Shown: positions 33,497 through 43,400 of the stretch, in pieces
Numbering within the stretch: the first letter of the stretch is position 1
Layout: each line of letters starts with the position of its first letter
Notes under the pieces: generated by a model
Told to the model about the DNA's origin: nothing
Seen by the model: the letters and a program-made list of their open reading frames with translations, nothing else
The model's database searches: none
Source: Desulfocicer vacuolatum DSM 3385
GTDB taxonomy: Bacteria; Desulfobacterota; Desulfobacteria; Desulfobacterales; Desulfobacteraceae
Assembly: GCF_900176365.1 (NCBI RefSeq)
Contig: NZ_FWXY01000006.1
Span: forward strand, 1 to 64,000
Length of the DNA: 64,000 bases
Reading direction: 5' to 3'
Made by a program: the position numbers and the translations under genes

Positions 33497-34906
33497 ATGA
33501 AAAACAAACCCAAAAAGAAACACATCTGCATAGTAGGCGCCGGCATCAGCGGCATAACCGCAGCCCACACCCTTAAAGAAAAGGGACATCGCGTCACGGT
33601 GTTTGAACGGGGACGATCCATAACCTTTGCAAAAGGCCGGCCCCTGTCGTCTCCCCGGTTTGACCGGGGCATCGGCGGTAAATGCCACTCCCCGAAAATT
33701 AACGGTAAAGCCTATGAAATGGGTGCCTGCTCCTGTGCACCGGGGTTTTCCACCGTCCTTGAAATGGCCCGGAAATACAAGGCCCCCCTTCGCAAACGCA
33801 TGCCCTTTCGGGTGGTGGCCCCGGGGGGCAGGGAGCAGACCTTTCGCTCTGTGTACTGGCCGTTTCGGGCAACCCTTACCATTCTCAGAGAAATGGCCGT
33901 ATATCTTTGCCATGTGCTCTCCTTTGCTAGGCGTTGCGATGATAAAACCGGATATCGCAACATCCCTGCAAAATGGCGGGTCTCCTTTGCAGATTTTTGT
34001 CGCACCCATAACCTTGTGTATATCCCCCGGTGGCTGGAGCTGCCGGTGGTCTCCTTTGGCTACGGCACCCTTGACGAAATTGAGACCTGGTTTGTGTTCA
34101 ACTACATCACAGCGGTGAATTTCCTTGGCATTGCATTTTTTTTGATTCTGGCAGGACGGCCCCCGGTGCGTCGTCTGGATATGGGATATGAAGATCTGGT
34201 GACACGCATGGCAGCAAACCTGGATGTTCGCACCCGCCACGAGGTGGTGGCCATTGACCGCAGCAACGGGGTCCGGGTAACTGTTTGCAAAGAAGGGCAC
34301 CCGGAATTTTTGCAATATGATTTTGATGCCCTGGTGCTATCCGTTCCTTTACCTCTTTTAAAAGGGGTGGTGGATTTCAGTGAAAAAGAAGCCTTTCTGA
34401 CCCGGCACATTCATTTGAGTCCCTATACCATTGTGGCCTGTGAGATCAAGGATGTGGATAATGTGTGCCTGCTGGTGCGCCATCGGGTCCATTCCCCCGG
34501 TCATGTGGCTTTGATTGAAGAAACCGTGGAGGGCACCCGGGGCTTTTGTGTCTGCTATATTCCGGAGAAAAAATGGGACAGATCCCATGAAGAGATTATC
34601 ATGGGACTTGAAAAGGATTTAAAAGAGATCAATGCCGCGCTTGTAAAGGTGCATGCCATTAAAAAATGGCATTACTTTCCCCGGTTCAAGGATGCCGACC
34701 TTTACCGGACACTACAAGGACTCCAAGGGGAGAATAGTACATTTTATGTGGGGGCCATTGCAAAATTTGAGCTGGCAGAGCGGGTGGCGGCCCATGCCCG
34801 GGGACTTATGGATGGGGCCTTTGATGGTGTGCGGAAAAAAGAGCGCCTGACGTTACTGAAAAATTTTGGCTATTATTACTTCAAATCCTGCTTCCCAAAA
34901 ATATAG
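33497..34906 (+). CDS. FAD-dependent amine-oxidase-like oxidoreductase
   Basis: A 469-residue flavoprotein with the N-terminal dinucleotide-binding motif VGAGISGITAAHTL and acidic VFERG, followed by GGKCHS, and a C-terminal FAD-contact block FYVGAIAKFELAERVAAHARGLMDG. This is the layout of NAD(P)-binding Rossmann/amine oxidase or carotenoid-desaturase-like enzymes. Seven or more cysteines are present. No operon partner is evident: AT-rich DNA lies upstream and a 640-base gap with repeats downstream. The substrate is not identifiable from the sequence. Confidence 0.75.
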   Translation: MKNKPKKKHICIVGAGISGITAAHTLKEKGHRVTVFERGRSITFAKGRPLSSPRFDRGIGGKCHSPKINGKAYEMGACSCAPGFSTVLEMARKYKAPLRKRMPFRVVAPGGREQTFRSVYWPFRATLTILREMAVYLCHVLSFARRCDDKTGYRNIPAKWRVSFADFCRTHNLVYIPRWLELPVVSFGYGTLDEIETWFVFNYITAVNFLGIAFFLILAGRPPVRRLDMGYEDLVTRMAANLDVRTRHEVVAIDRSNGVRVTVCKEGHPEFLQYDFDALVLSVPLPLLKGVVDFSEKEAFLTRHIHLSPYTIVACEIKDVDNVCLLVRHRVHSPGHVALIEETVEGTRGFCVCYIPEKKWDRSHEEIIMGLEKDLKEINAALVKVHAIKKWHYFPRFKDADLYRTLQGLQGENSTFYVGAIAKFELAERVAAHARGLMDGAFDGVRKKERLTLLKNFGYYYFKSCFPKI

Positions 34907-35044
34907 TAAATAACAAGGCCATGGACACAATATGCCCATGCACCACAGGTAACAAACCCTTTCCATTCCCTCCCCCATTGGGCTCGCATATTAAAGGCAA
35001 ATCCGTTTATAATAACTCAACTTTCGGTGTTCGCATTTCGTGGT

Positions 35045-35133
35045 GGGGTCAGGCTTTCGTTATTGACATTATCGAGGCTTTTTTCGTTGGCAAAGGCCTT
35101 GGTCGATAACATCAATAACAAAAGCCTGACCCC
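35045..35133. repeat. Long inverted repeat with GGGGTCAGGC ends
   Basis: A 31-base arm (35045-35075) starting GGGGTCAGGCTTT is mirrored at 35103-35133 with three mismatches around a 27-base spacer. Such GGGGTCAGGC palindromes often accompany REP-associated tyrosine (Y1) transposases, but none is in this window. Three imperfect 16-17-base tandem units of the form TGACCCCGTYGGCAC follow to about 35170. Confidence 0.8.
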
Positions 35134-35176
35134 GTTGGCACATGACCCCGTCGGCACACTGACCCCATCGGTACAT

Positions 35177-35395
35177 TTAAAAATGCTGGCTTTGAAATGA
35201 AGCCCGAAAGTTGAGTAATAATGAATATGTGGGCGATTTTTTGAAATTCATATCCACGTGTTTGTGGATATCGCTTTCTACCTGCTCGTAATAACCATCA
35301 TAAATTTGTATCTTTGTACAAAAAGAGCAGATGGGTAAGATGCTGCGTAATCTCCGCACCGCTTCCAATGTCTATTGCAGTTCTTCATTGATTTA
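35177..35395 (-). pseudogene. Remnant of the C-terminal end of a sensor/signalling protein
   Basis: The minus strand encodes INEELQ, a TAG stop, then TLEAVRRLRSILPICSFC followed by DGYYEQVESDIHKHVD. This is the recognisable tail (LxGILPICSxCKKIRDDxGYWxQIExYIxEHS) found at the end of many PAS/GAF sensor proteins and response regulators in sulfate reducers. The rest of the parent gene is missing, and the C-terminal end is replaced by unrelated sequence. It lies next to repeats, consistent with decay of a former gene. Confidence 0.7.
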
Positions 35396-35552
35396 TTTAA
35401 AGATAAACCATCTGTTTTTTTGGAAATATTGTTCACCGGTTGATTTTTATGCAATAAATGGGTAAAGACAGATACAGGTTTGTATGGTTGTATAGAATCA
35501 TCTGATTTAAAGGTGGCAGGTAAAAAGAAGAAACTGCCATCAGGAGGAATGC

Positions 35553-36368
35553 GTGTTTGATAACCTTTTAAAAATGGCCTTTGAAGAAGATCTGGGTACC
35601 CGGGGAGATGTCACCAGCGATGCTGTCTTTGATGATCACACCGATGTTTATTGGCTTGTGGCAAAGCAGGCAGGGATCCTCTGCGGGGTGGACTGTTTTA
35701 CAAAAGCCTTTGCCCATGTTGATGAAACCTGCAAAATTGAGTGGTTCTTCTTTGATGGGGATGCTTTGACATCCGGGGATAAAGTGGCCCGGATATCCGG
35801 GTCCATCCAGAGTATTTTGCGGGCGGAGCGGGTGGCCTTGAATTTTCTTTCCCACCTGAGCGGCATTGCCACACGGACCCGGGAGTATGTTAATGCATTG
35901 TCCGGAAAAACCAGACTTCTGGATACCCGCAAAACCCTTCCCGGATGGCGAAGTCTGCAAAAATATGCCGTCACCTGCGGGGGAGGAACCAACCATCGCA
36001 TGGGGCTTCACGACATGGTGATGATAAAGGACAATCATGTTGACGGGGCAGGGGGCATAGAAGCTGCCGTTAAAAAGGTTCGTGCCAAATGGGGAGATCA
36101 ATTCAGGGTGGAGGTGGAAACCCGCACCCTTGATGAGGTATCCCAGGCCATATCTGCGGGGGTTGATGTGATTATGCTGGATAATATGGATATCCCCACC
36201 ATGACCCGGGCTGTGGCATTGATCAATGGACGGGCCGAAACAGAAGCCTCCGGAAATATGGATTTGTCCCGCATGGGGCCGGTTTCTTGTACCGGTGTGG
36301 ATTATATCTCCGTGGGGGCTTTGACCCACTCTGTAACGGTGTTTGATTTTTCAATCAAGCAATTATAA
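35553..36368 (+). CDS. nadC: Nicotinate-nucleotide pyrophosphorylase (quinolinate phosphoribosyltransferase)
   Basis: A 271-residue cytoplasmic enzyme of NAD biosynthesis, converting quinolinate and PRPP to nicotinate mononucleotide. Typical blocks are FEEDLGTRGDVTSDA, LLDTRKTLPGWRSLQKYAV, GGGTNHRMGLHDMVMIKDNH and VEVETRTLDE...DVIMLDNM. Start is the GTG at 35553 with AGGAGG upstream. Length is as expected. It heads the nadC-nadA-nadB run. Confidence 0.95.
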   Translation: MFDNLLKMAFEEDLGTRGDVTSDAVFDDHTDVYWLVAKQAGILCGVDCFTKAFAHVDETCKIEWFFFDGDALTSGDKVARISGSIQSILRAERVALNFLSHLSGIATRTREYVNALSGKTRLLDTRKTLPGWRSLQKYAVTCGGGTNHRMGLHDMVMIKDNHVDGAGGIEAAVKKVRAKWGDQFRVEVETRTLDEVSQAISAGVDVIMLDNMDIPTMTRAVALINGRAETEASGNMDLSRMGPVSCTGVDYISVGALTHSVTVFDFSIKQL

Positions 36369-36518
36369 CTTTAAAAAATTATGGGCTTGTCATCGCATCT
36401 GTTATTTGGGACAGCGTTTTGATATATCTGATTCCATTGTAAGATCACAGGTGTTGCGGCAGGTCTCCAAATATCCCCCTTTTAAAGATCAAAGCGGGAA
36501 GTATAGAGGATTTTAAAA

Positions 36519-37559
36519 ATGAACGATGATGTAGTAACAATAAAAAACCGTCTGGGAAATCGCGTGGTCATTCCTGCCCACCATTATGAACTGGATGAAG
36601 TGGTGGACATGGCGGATTTTCTGGGTGATTCATATAAGTTGGCCGTGGACTGTTCCAAGACCCGGGCTGAATATATTGTTTTTGGCGGGGTGAGTTTCAT
36701 GGCCGAAGGGGCTGCCCTTTTGGCAGGTTCTGACCAGAAGGTGCTGATACCCGATCCCCAGGCCGGGTGTCCCATGGCCCAGATGATTACAGGGGAGGGG
36801 GCCAAAGCAGTGTATGAAACCCTTTCTGCCCGTTGTGACCGCCAGATTATTCCCATTGTATATATGAATTCCCATGCAGATATGAAGGCCTTTTGCGGGG
36901 CCCATGACGGTACGGTGTGTACCAGCTCCAATGCTTCAAAAATCGTTAAACGCTTTTTGGACGAAGATAAGTCTGTGTTTTTTTCGCCGGATTTTAATCT
37001 GGGTATTAATACGGCCAATGATCTTGGTATTCCCGGCCATGAAGTGGTAACCGTGCGAAGGGACGGAACCCTTGAAGGTGCTGATCCTTCATCGGCAAGG
37101 ATATTTTTGTGGGATGGCTTTTGCCATGTCCATAAAACCTTTACCCTGGACGATATCTCCCGTTTACGCTCAAGCCATCCCGATATCCAGATCATTGTGC
37201 ATCCGGAGTGCGAAGAGGCCGTGGTAACTGCCTCGGATTATGCCGGTTCCACGGCCATGATTTATAATACCGTCAAAGACGCAGCCCCGGGGACCGTCTG
37301 GGGAATCGGCACGGAATACCGTTTTGTGGCGCGCATGGCCAACACGTTTTCCGATAAGACCATCATTCCTTTAAGGGAGTCCATCTGCCATGATATGAGC
37401 CGTATTACCCTTGAAAAACTCACCGTCTCCCTGGCATCCGTTGAGAGTTTCATCAAAGATAAAGGGCCTTTGATTCATCCGGTCACCGTCCCTGAATCGT
37501 TGAAAAAAGATGCCAAAAAAGCATTGCAGCGAATGATCGATATTGTAGAGGCCTCATGA
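36519..37559 (+). CDS. nadA: Quinolinate synthase
   Basis: A 346-residue enzyme condensing iminoaspartate with dihydroxyacetone phosphate to quinolinate, using an oxygen-sensitive [4Fe-4S] cluster. Family blocks include AHHYELDEVVDMADFLGDSYKLA, FGGVSFMAEGA, DPQAGCPMA, YMNSHADMKAFCG and VHPECEEAV, giving the cluster cysteines. The stop overlaps the nadB ATG by 4 bases (ATGA), so the two are coupled. Confidence 0.95.
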   Translation: MNDDVVTIKNRLGNRVVIPAHHYELDEVVDMADFLGDSYKLAVDCSKTRAEYIVFGGVSFMAEGAALLAGSDQKVLIPDPQAGCPMAQMITGEGAKAVYETLSARCDRQIIPIVYMNSHADMKAFCGAHDGTVCTSSNASKIVKRFLDEDKSVFFSPDFNLGINTANDLGIPGHEVVTVRRDGTLEGADPSSARIFLWDGFCHVHKTFTLDDISRLRSSHPDIQIIVHPECEEAVVTASDYAGSTAMIYNTVKDAAPGTVWGIGTEYRFVARMANTFSDKTIIPLRESICHDMSRITLEKLTVSLASVESFIKDKGPLIHPVTVPESLKKDAKKALQRMIDIVEAS

Positions 37560-39124
37560 TGGAACATGTGTATGATGTGGTTGTGGTGGGTACGGGGATT
37601 GCCGGGCTTTCAGCGGCCATCATGCTAAAAGAGCATGGGCATGACGTGGTGGTGTTAAGCAAGGCGGATGAGGCCAAAGATACGGCAACCAATCTTGCCC
37701 AGGGCGGCATCATTGCCTGGCATGAAACCGATACTTCAAGGTTGCTGGAAGCGGACATTTTGCGGGCCGGATGTGGATATAACAAACGGTCTGCAACCCA
37801 TCTCATTGCGGAAAAAGGCCCGGAGCTGGTGTTTGATTTTCTCATTGACAAGGTGGGCATTGAATTTTCAAAAACCGAGGCAGGTGCCTTGGACTATACG
37901 GAAGAGGCAGCCCATTCCCGGCGACGTATTCTTCATTTTTCAGATCACACCGGAGAGGAGATTCAACGGGCACTCATTGCCTATGCCCGGAAAATCAATT
38001 TGACCGTTTTAACGGGTCACATGGCCATTGATCTTATCACCAACAACCATCACTCCCGGGATACCCAGGAGCTTTACCGTCCCTGTGAGGTGATGGGGCT
38101 TTATGTGCTTAACAGTAAGGAAGACCGGGTGGAAACGTTTTTTGCCCATAAGACAGTATTGGCCACAGGGGGGGTGGGCAATGTGTATCAGCACACCACC
38201 AACCCCATGTCCGCCACAGGTGACGGATTGAGTATGGCCTATCGGGCCGGTGCAGACATCATCAATGCTGAATTCATGCAGTTTCATCCCACATCGTTGT
38301 TTCACCGGGATATTAAACGATTTCTTATTTCCGAATCCCTCCGGGGGGAGGGGGCAAGGCTTGTGGATCACCAGGGAAAGCACTTCATGGAAAAGCATTC
38401 TGATCTGGGGGATCTGGCACCCCGGGATGTGGTGGCCCGGGGAATCTACGAGGAAATGGCCCGGGCAGGCAAGGAGTTCATGCTTTTGGACATTGCCTCC
38501 CACTATCAAGGGGATACCCCCATTCCTGAACGGTTTTCTAAAATATATCACACCTGCCTCAAGGGAGGAATTGATATAACAAAGGAACCCATTCCCGTGG
38601 TGCCGGCAGCACACTATTTTTGCGGTGGAATAAAGGTGGACCAATTTGGTAACGCCACCCTTCCCAATCTTTATGCCATTGGCGAAACCAGCTGCACCGG
38701 TGTGCACGGGGCCAATCGTCTGGCATCCACCTCCCTTTTGGAAGGATTGCAGTGGGCAAGGCAGGCCGCAGACCACATTCATACAACATTCAATGAAATT
38801 GATGCAAAACGACTTGCCCAGATTCCAGACTGGCAGCAGCCCTGCCAGGTGGAGGATTTTGACCCGCTGCTTTTTCACCAGGACTGGAAGGTGATCCAGC
38901 TGACCATGTGGAACTATGCCGGAATTGTAAGGAGCAGAAGGGGCCTGGAACGGGCACGATCGGATTTAAATTACCATGCCCATCGTATCATCAAATTTTA
39001 CCGATCCGCTCGTTTGAATCGCCAGATCATAGAGTTGAGAAACGGTGTGGAAACCGCTTTTATTATTGTTAAGGCGGCCATGCGCAATCAACAATCCATT
39101 GGATGTCATTATATTGCTGGATGA
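37556..39124 (+). CDS. nadB: L-aspartate oxidase
   Basis: A 522-residue flavoenzyme oxidising L-aspartate to iminoaspartate for NadA. FAD-binding GTGIAGLSAAIMLKEHG near the N-terminus, ATNLAQGGI, FMQFHPTSLF, LRGEGARLVD and the conserved GETSCTGVHGANRLASTSLLEGL are all present. In an anaerobe fumarate rather than oxygen is the likely electron acceptor, as known for this family. It overlaps nadA. Confidence 0.95.
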   Translation: MMEHVYDVVVVGTGIAGLSAAIMLKEHGHDVVVLSKADEAKDTATNLAQGGIIAWHETDTSRLLEADILRAGCGYNKRSATHLIAEKGPELVFDFLIDKVGIEFSKTEAGALDYTEEAAHSRRRILHFSDHTGEEIQRALIAYARKINLTVLTGHMAIDLITNNHHSRDTQELYRPCEVMGLYVLNSKEDRVETFFAHKTVLATGGVGNVYQHTTNPMSATGDGLSMAYRAGADIINAEFMQFHPTSLFHRDIKRFLISESLRGEGARLVDHQGKHFMEKHSDLGDLAPRDVVARGIYEEMARAGKEFMLLDIASHYQGDTPIPERFSKIYHTCLKGGIDITKEPIPVVPAAHYFCGGIKVDQFGNATLPNLYAIGETSCTGVHGANRLASTSLLEGLQWARQAADHIHTTFNEIDAKRLAQIPDWQQPCQVEDFDPLLFHQDWKVIQLTMWNYAGIVRSRRGLERARSDLNYHAHRIIKFYRSARLNRQIIELRNGVETAFIIVKAAMRNQQSIGCHYIAG

Positions 39125-39337
39125 TGGATGTGTTGCTTTAATGCTATTCATTTTTTCCAAGTTTTTTTCATGATGTTAATTGGCGTTTCTGGAGTTGCTG
39201 TTATCGAATTTCTGTACAGCATATGGTTTAAAAAGGGAGTTGACATATTGGTGCATATGCTGCCTGGGAAAAGGATGATTGATTTTTGTAATGGCTTGGC
39301 TATCTGAACTGTATAAAAGAAAATGTAGAATAAAAAG

Positions 39338-39371
39338 GGCAGACTTTAATGATTCAAGTCTGCCTTTTTTT
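39338..39371 (+). terminator. Intrinsic terminator after nadB
   Basis: GGCAGACTT, a nine-base loop and AAGTCTGCC form a perfect 9-bp stem followed by seven T. A5 on the other side means it may also end the convergent cache-protein gene. Confidence 0.85.
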
Positions 39372-39409
39372 GATGCCTCTGTTCACATTTTTAACAAAGC
39401 GTTTGAATT

Positions 39410-39787
39410 TTAATAACCGCACCCGACGATTTTATCGCCATGTTTTTTTACAAAGGTGTTTTTTTCTTTTCCTTTCCACTGGTATTGCACCCACAGGCCA
39501 TCGGAGGTGGCTTTAATTAATTCATCGTAAATTACTTTGTATTTTGTAGTGCTTAAGTCTTTAATGGCATCTTTACTGGGATGCACCAGAAGTTTCCCAT
39601 CTGTTTTCATCACAAAAATGTAAAGACCTTCAGGAGCTTTGGCTTTGCAGGCGGTGTCATTGTATACCCCCGCAAGCACCACCGAAGAAACCGCTTTTTC
39701 GATTTCCTTTTTATCAGCTGCGAAACTGGATGTGGCCAGGCAAAATCCAACGAACAATACAAGGGAGAACAAAAATGCTTTTTTCAT
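39410..39787 (-). CDS. Exported single cache-like domain protein
   Basis: A 125-residue periplasmic protein with signal peptide MKKAFLFSL...SFA. The rest matches small cache-type sensor domains: IFVMKTDGKLLVHPSKDAI, a helix with SDGLWVQYQWKGKEKNTFVKKHGDKIVGCGY. Cache domains bind small ligands and are usually fused to receptors; here the domain is secreted alone, with two conserved-looking cysteines (NDTACK and GCGY). AAGGAG precedes the ATG. It may be a soluble ligand-binding partner of a receptor elsewhere. Confidence 0.75.
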   Translation of the reverse strand: MKKAFLFSLVLFVGFCLATSSFAADKKEIEKAVSSVVLAGVYNDTACKAKAPEGLYIFVMKTDGKLLVHPSKDAIKDLSTTKYKVIYDELIKATSDGLWVQYQWKGKEKNTFVKKHGDKIVGCGY

Positions 39788-40278
39788 CTATACATCTCCT
39801 TAAATAATGTGGTGTTTGATATGGCGCTGAACCATCAGGTCCAGTACCAGGTAAAGAACCCCGCAGTTGTCGATGGGATATTTGTGTTATTTCATACACA
39901 CAGCATTAGAAATAAGGCTATTGCCAGACGACAACGCTGGAGAGCCGAAGATCGGGTTAAACTTTATTTCGCAGTAGTAGTAAGAGGAGGTAAACAGCTC
40001 TGGGCAGTAGATGAGTGACTTTTTGTGGTTAAAAAATGAATTGCATACATATTCTAAATTTAATTATATTGTGAATACCGGATTGACATTAAAATATCAA
40101 GGATTTTTTCAAGTACTTGATGGTGCATGTTCATAATTCTTATTTTCGATGAATTTTTATTCAGGCAGGTGGTGGCAATGATTTTGAGGGGTTCCAGCTA
40201 ATAAGGAAGTGCCAACTTGGGAAAGCCCCCAGGTGTTTAAATTCTTTTTATGAAGAATGAAAATAGAATAATACCATT
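39788..40278. other. Intergenic stretch without a supported gene
   Basis: A plus-strand frame through 39820-40018 ends ARRQRWRAEDRVKLYFAVVVRGGKQLWAVDE but has no ribosome site and no recognised family. It could be a decayed fragment. Nothing else is supported here. Confidence 0.4.
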
Positions 40279-40373
40279 TTATATGAAATATTCCCCAAAT
40301 CAAGGGGGTATTTCAAGCTTTGTTGTGGGCAGAGCCGGATCGGAATACGGTCTGCCCGTGGCAGTTTATATAA
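40279..40373 (-). repeat. Family B two-hairpin repeat, copy B5 (inverted)
   Basis: Reverse copy with stems GGGCAGA/TCTGCCC and GAAATAccCCC/GGGGgaATATTTC. It lies downstream of the lipoprotein gene, before its terminator's far side. Confidence 0.85.
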
Positions 40374-40387
40374 AGATCGGTAAGAAA

Positions 40388-40416
40388 AGCCCTGGGCCTT
40401 TAGCTCAGGGCTTTTT
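40388..40416. terminator. Bidirectional intrinsic terminator
   Basis: AGCCCTG and CAGGGCT enclose an 11-base loop, with T5 on the plus side and a broken T run on the minus side. It most likely ends the minus-strand lipoprotein transcript. Confidence 0.7.
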
Positions 40417-40456
40417 GTGCAATGTTTGATCTTAAACCACAAAAATATGCTTATTA

Positions 40457-43126
40457 TCAGGAACCGTCATAGGCAGGTCCCAGGCCATCCACCCAGAAAT
40501 TAACAACGTTATATTTTACATTCTCATCCGGTCGAGAAAGGTTATAAACAAACATCCCCCAGTTGTAATAATAGCTGTTCCAATAAGGATAATTTTCTTC
40601 ATAGCTTTCACTATCTTCAACCAGTGATGCTTTATAACATCCGGCAGAACCGTCTTCATTAAAACAGGTTATGATATCGCCCACTCCACCTTCATACTCT
40701 GTGCCCTCGCTGTATGTGAATTTTATCAGGGAACCATCCTTTATCGATGTGCTGACCCAGCCGCCGATACCGCAAACACTAAATTCTCCTTCTGCTTCAA
40801 TGCCCCAGGACTTTTCTTCTTCATGGGATACTTCATTGGAAATGGTCAGACCTACACTGGTATTTCCTGAAATCCCCTGGTTCACGTGCTGTACCGTACT
40901 GCCGCCGATGGTTGTGGCATTAAAAGAGCCGTTTGTTTCGTTGTGGATCATGATGGCATCCCGATCCGAAGGACGGGGATAGGACGTTATCTGGCCGGGA
41001 ATGTTGGACATGGTTTCAATCCCGATATCCGGGGCATTGCCGTTGTTATCGTTAAAATAATTGACCTCCCATTTCCAGTAACCAGATCCCACGGGCACAT
41101 CAATGGTCATATACGTTTTGACTATTTTCTGATCCGGGGATGCAATAATTTCGTATTTATAACTATGAAAAGCAGCGCCCAGAAAAATAACATAATTACC
41201 GTAGCAGTCTCCGGTAAACGATGTAACTTTTTCCTTCCGGATGGCAGTCGCATCAGTACTTTTATACTCATGTTCAAAACCAGTTTTTGCACTTGCTTTT
41301 ATCAGGTCAAGAAACTCGGCTTCTGCGGAGATTCCTGCTGCGATACTGGTTTCGTAAGTTGTTCCCTCTTCCACCGTGTTTTCAGATATTTTCCCATAGG
41401 TGACATGGGTGTGATGATAGGCCTGGGGAATGCCAAATTCAACCGGCGGAGCAACCAAAACGGTGGTGATCACCGGGTCGATCATGTGGACCCAGTGTTC
41501 ATCCGTATATTTTACCTTGAGACTGTCGCCGTCAAAATCGCCCAATGTCATGAATGAACCGGAACTGGAATAATCACCGGACTTTATGTAATTGGAATGG
41601 TTAATATTCGAGGATCTGGTTTGCTCAAACTCCCAGGATGGACCATCGATTTTTTTTTTTAGATCATATTGCTTCCATTGAATATCGTGGCTACTGTTTA
41701 CAGCGATGATGATTTCATCCATCCCGTCTGCGTCCACATCGCCTGTACTAATTTGGGCACCACTTGAGGCAATGCTATCGTATCCAATGTCAACGATGTA
41801 CATGGTTTTGTTTTGATCGGGATAAATTTCATAATTCGTGAAAGCATGGCTGAAAAAAAACCACGTATGGGAAAAAAAGTTCTGCGAAGAGTCATCTATT
41901 TGCAAAAAACTAACGGTAAGTTCTTCTGCCCCATTTCCATCAAAATCACCGGTAGCCAGTTTGACATGTGAGATGTTTTGATGGACAGGATAATTCACGT
42001 CGATGTTAAAGTCTTCATAGGTAATAAAATCCTTTGAAGTCGCATCGTATTGGTAGCTTTGCACTTGAACCATAGACTCATTATTACAGGGCATGCCAAA
42101 AGCGAATTCATCAATATGGTCATTGTTAAAGTCTCCCACTGCAAGCCCGACCTGCTGTCCTTGCGTTGAAGGATACCATTTCAGATCCCAGCCTTTCCAT
42201 TTTTTGTGATAGAAATAATCTGGGCCGGTTACCACATCCCAGATCTCTACTACTTTTTTATAATTAGGGTAGTTATCCGTACTTTGAGATGAAACCAGTA
42301 CGATTTCATCATAGGGATCATTGTCAATATTACCCACCGCTACCCGGGTATCATAGGTGCCGGATGCAAGCATATAAGGGCTGACACCTTGATCTTCTCT
42401 GACTTTTTTATAAACATAAAGCTCAGTTCCATCGGCATAGCCGATATCATTACTGTAAGGGTTTAAATGCCAGTTATCTACAGTGACGATGACATCATCA
42501 TAACCGTCATCATTGACATCGGCAACTGCCAGATCCGCGCCATATGGAACAACATTTTGGAAGCCGTCAAACACATATTCCTTGAATTTTTCTGTTTTTC
42601 CCGTATCTGGATTATAGTGGAGGATAAAAAGATGGGTTTGAAAATCATAGCTTCCATATCTATCATTTTTATGACTCATGATCATCAACAGCTCGTCCTG
42701 GCCGTCGCCGGTCACATCTCCGGCCGCTGTTTTGTGTATAACGGCACCATTTCGGTTCATGTAAAAATGATCTGAATTAAAAAATGTACTGATTTTAGTA
42801 TAATCACCACCAGCATCATCTAAAATAAAAGCTTCGCTGTCATTGTTCACATCCGGGTCCGGCAGCATGAAAGCGATTTCTTCTTTTTTAAGGAGCTTAC
42901 TGGTTTTATATTTTAATGGGTGATAATCATCGGGTTTTTCATCAATTGTCAGAGCATCAATTGAATATTCCCCACTGTTGGGGGTTGCCGTGGGTATAAA
43001 ATCTGAATCTTTATTTGAGCTGTCGGAACTGCCGTCGTTACAGCCGCTGCATATTCCCATCATAAAAACCATTAAAAACAAAAAAATAAATATCGGGTTA
43101 GGTTTGTTGTAAAATAGTTTCATCAT
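40457..43126 (-). CDS. FG-GAP/VCBS-repeat lipoprotein
   Basis: An 889-residue predicted lipoprotein (lipobox ICSGC). At least seven FG-GAP-type Ca-binding repeats span about 120-530 (GDVTGDGQDELL, ADVNDDGYDDVI, GNIDNDPYDEIV, GDFNNDHIDEFA, GDFDGNGAEELT, GDVDADGMDEII, GDFDGDSL), predicting a beta-propeller. The C-terminal 350 residues form a different, Gly/Ser/Thr-rich beta domain with EAEFLDLIKASAKTGFEHEY and four cysteines near the end, which I do not recognise. GGGAG precedes tandem ATGs (43126, 43123). A surface adhesion or carbohydrate-binding role is inferred. The gene is free-standing. Confidence 0.75.
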   Translation of the reverse strand: MMKLFYNKPNPIFIFLFLMVFMMGICSGCNDGSSDSSNKDSDFIPTATPNSGEYSIDALTIDEKPDDYHPLKYKTSKLLKKEEIAFMLPDPDVNNDSEAFILDDAGGDYTKISTFFNSDHFYMNRNGAVIHKTAAGDVTGDGQDELLMIMSHKNDRYGSYDFQTHLFILHYNPDTGKTEKFKEYVFDGFQNVVPYGADLAVADVNDDGYDDVIVTVDNWHLNPYSNDIGYADGTELYVYKKVREDQGVSPYMLASGTYDTRVAVGNIDNDPYDEIVLVSSQSTDNYPNYKKVVEIWDVVTGPDYFYHKKWKGWDLKWYPSTQGQQVGLAVGDFNNDHIDEFAFGMPCNNESMVQVQSYQYDATSKDFITYEDFNIDVNYPVHQNISHVKLATGDFDGNGAEELTVSFLQIDDSSQNFFSHTWFFFSHAFTNYEIYPDQNKTMYIVDIGYDSIASSGAQISTGDVDADGMDEIIIAVNSSHDIQWKQYDLKKKIDGPSWEFEQTRSSNINHSNYIKSGDYSSSGSFMTLGDFDGDSLKVKYTDEHWVHMIDPVITTVLVAPPVEFGIPQAYHHTHVTYGKISENTVEEGTTYETSIAAGISAEAEFLDLIKASAKTGFEHEYKSTDATAIRKEKVTSFTGDCYGNYVIFLGAAFHSYKYEIIASPDQKIVKTYMTIDVPVGSGYWKWEVNYFNDNNGNAPDIGIETMSNIPGQITSYPRPSDRDAIMIHNETNGSFNATTIGGSTVQHVNQGISGNTSVGLTISNEVSHEEEKSWGIEAEGEFSVCGIGGWVSTSIKDGSLIKFTYSEGTEYEGGVGDIITCFNEDGSAGCYKASLVEDSESYEENYPYWNSYYYNWGMFVYNLSRPDENVKYNVVNFWVDGLGPAYDGS

Positions 43127-43400
43127 TTTTCTCCCAATTGTTAATTGAAGTTATTTGCTGTGTTATATGTGAATTGCAAAATAAAAATTAATCATTATGT
43201 GGAATAGTATTACATAAAAGAATAAATAAACGTTTTTTTGGATTTTTTGTCAATAAATAGCAAAATTTTTTATTTTTTGGGGAAAATATGTCTCCGCCCA
43301 AAAAATTACCCCTCTAAAAAAAATAATCCTCTGGCTTCAACACCGATTAAGTGGTACCAGAGAGACATACAAGTATTTATTGTCAAAAAGGAGATAGATC

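Noticed and set aside
40671-41557. Plus-strand frames opposite the FG-GAP lipoprotein
   Set aside because: They are antisense shadows of a well supported coding region with calcium-binding repeats.
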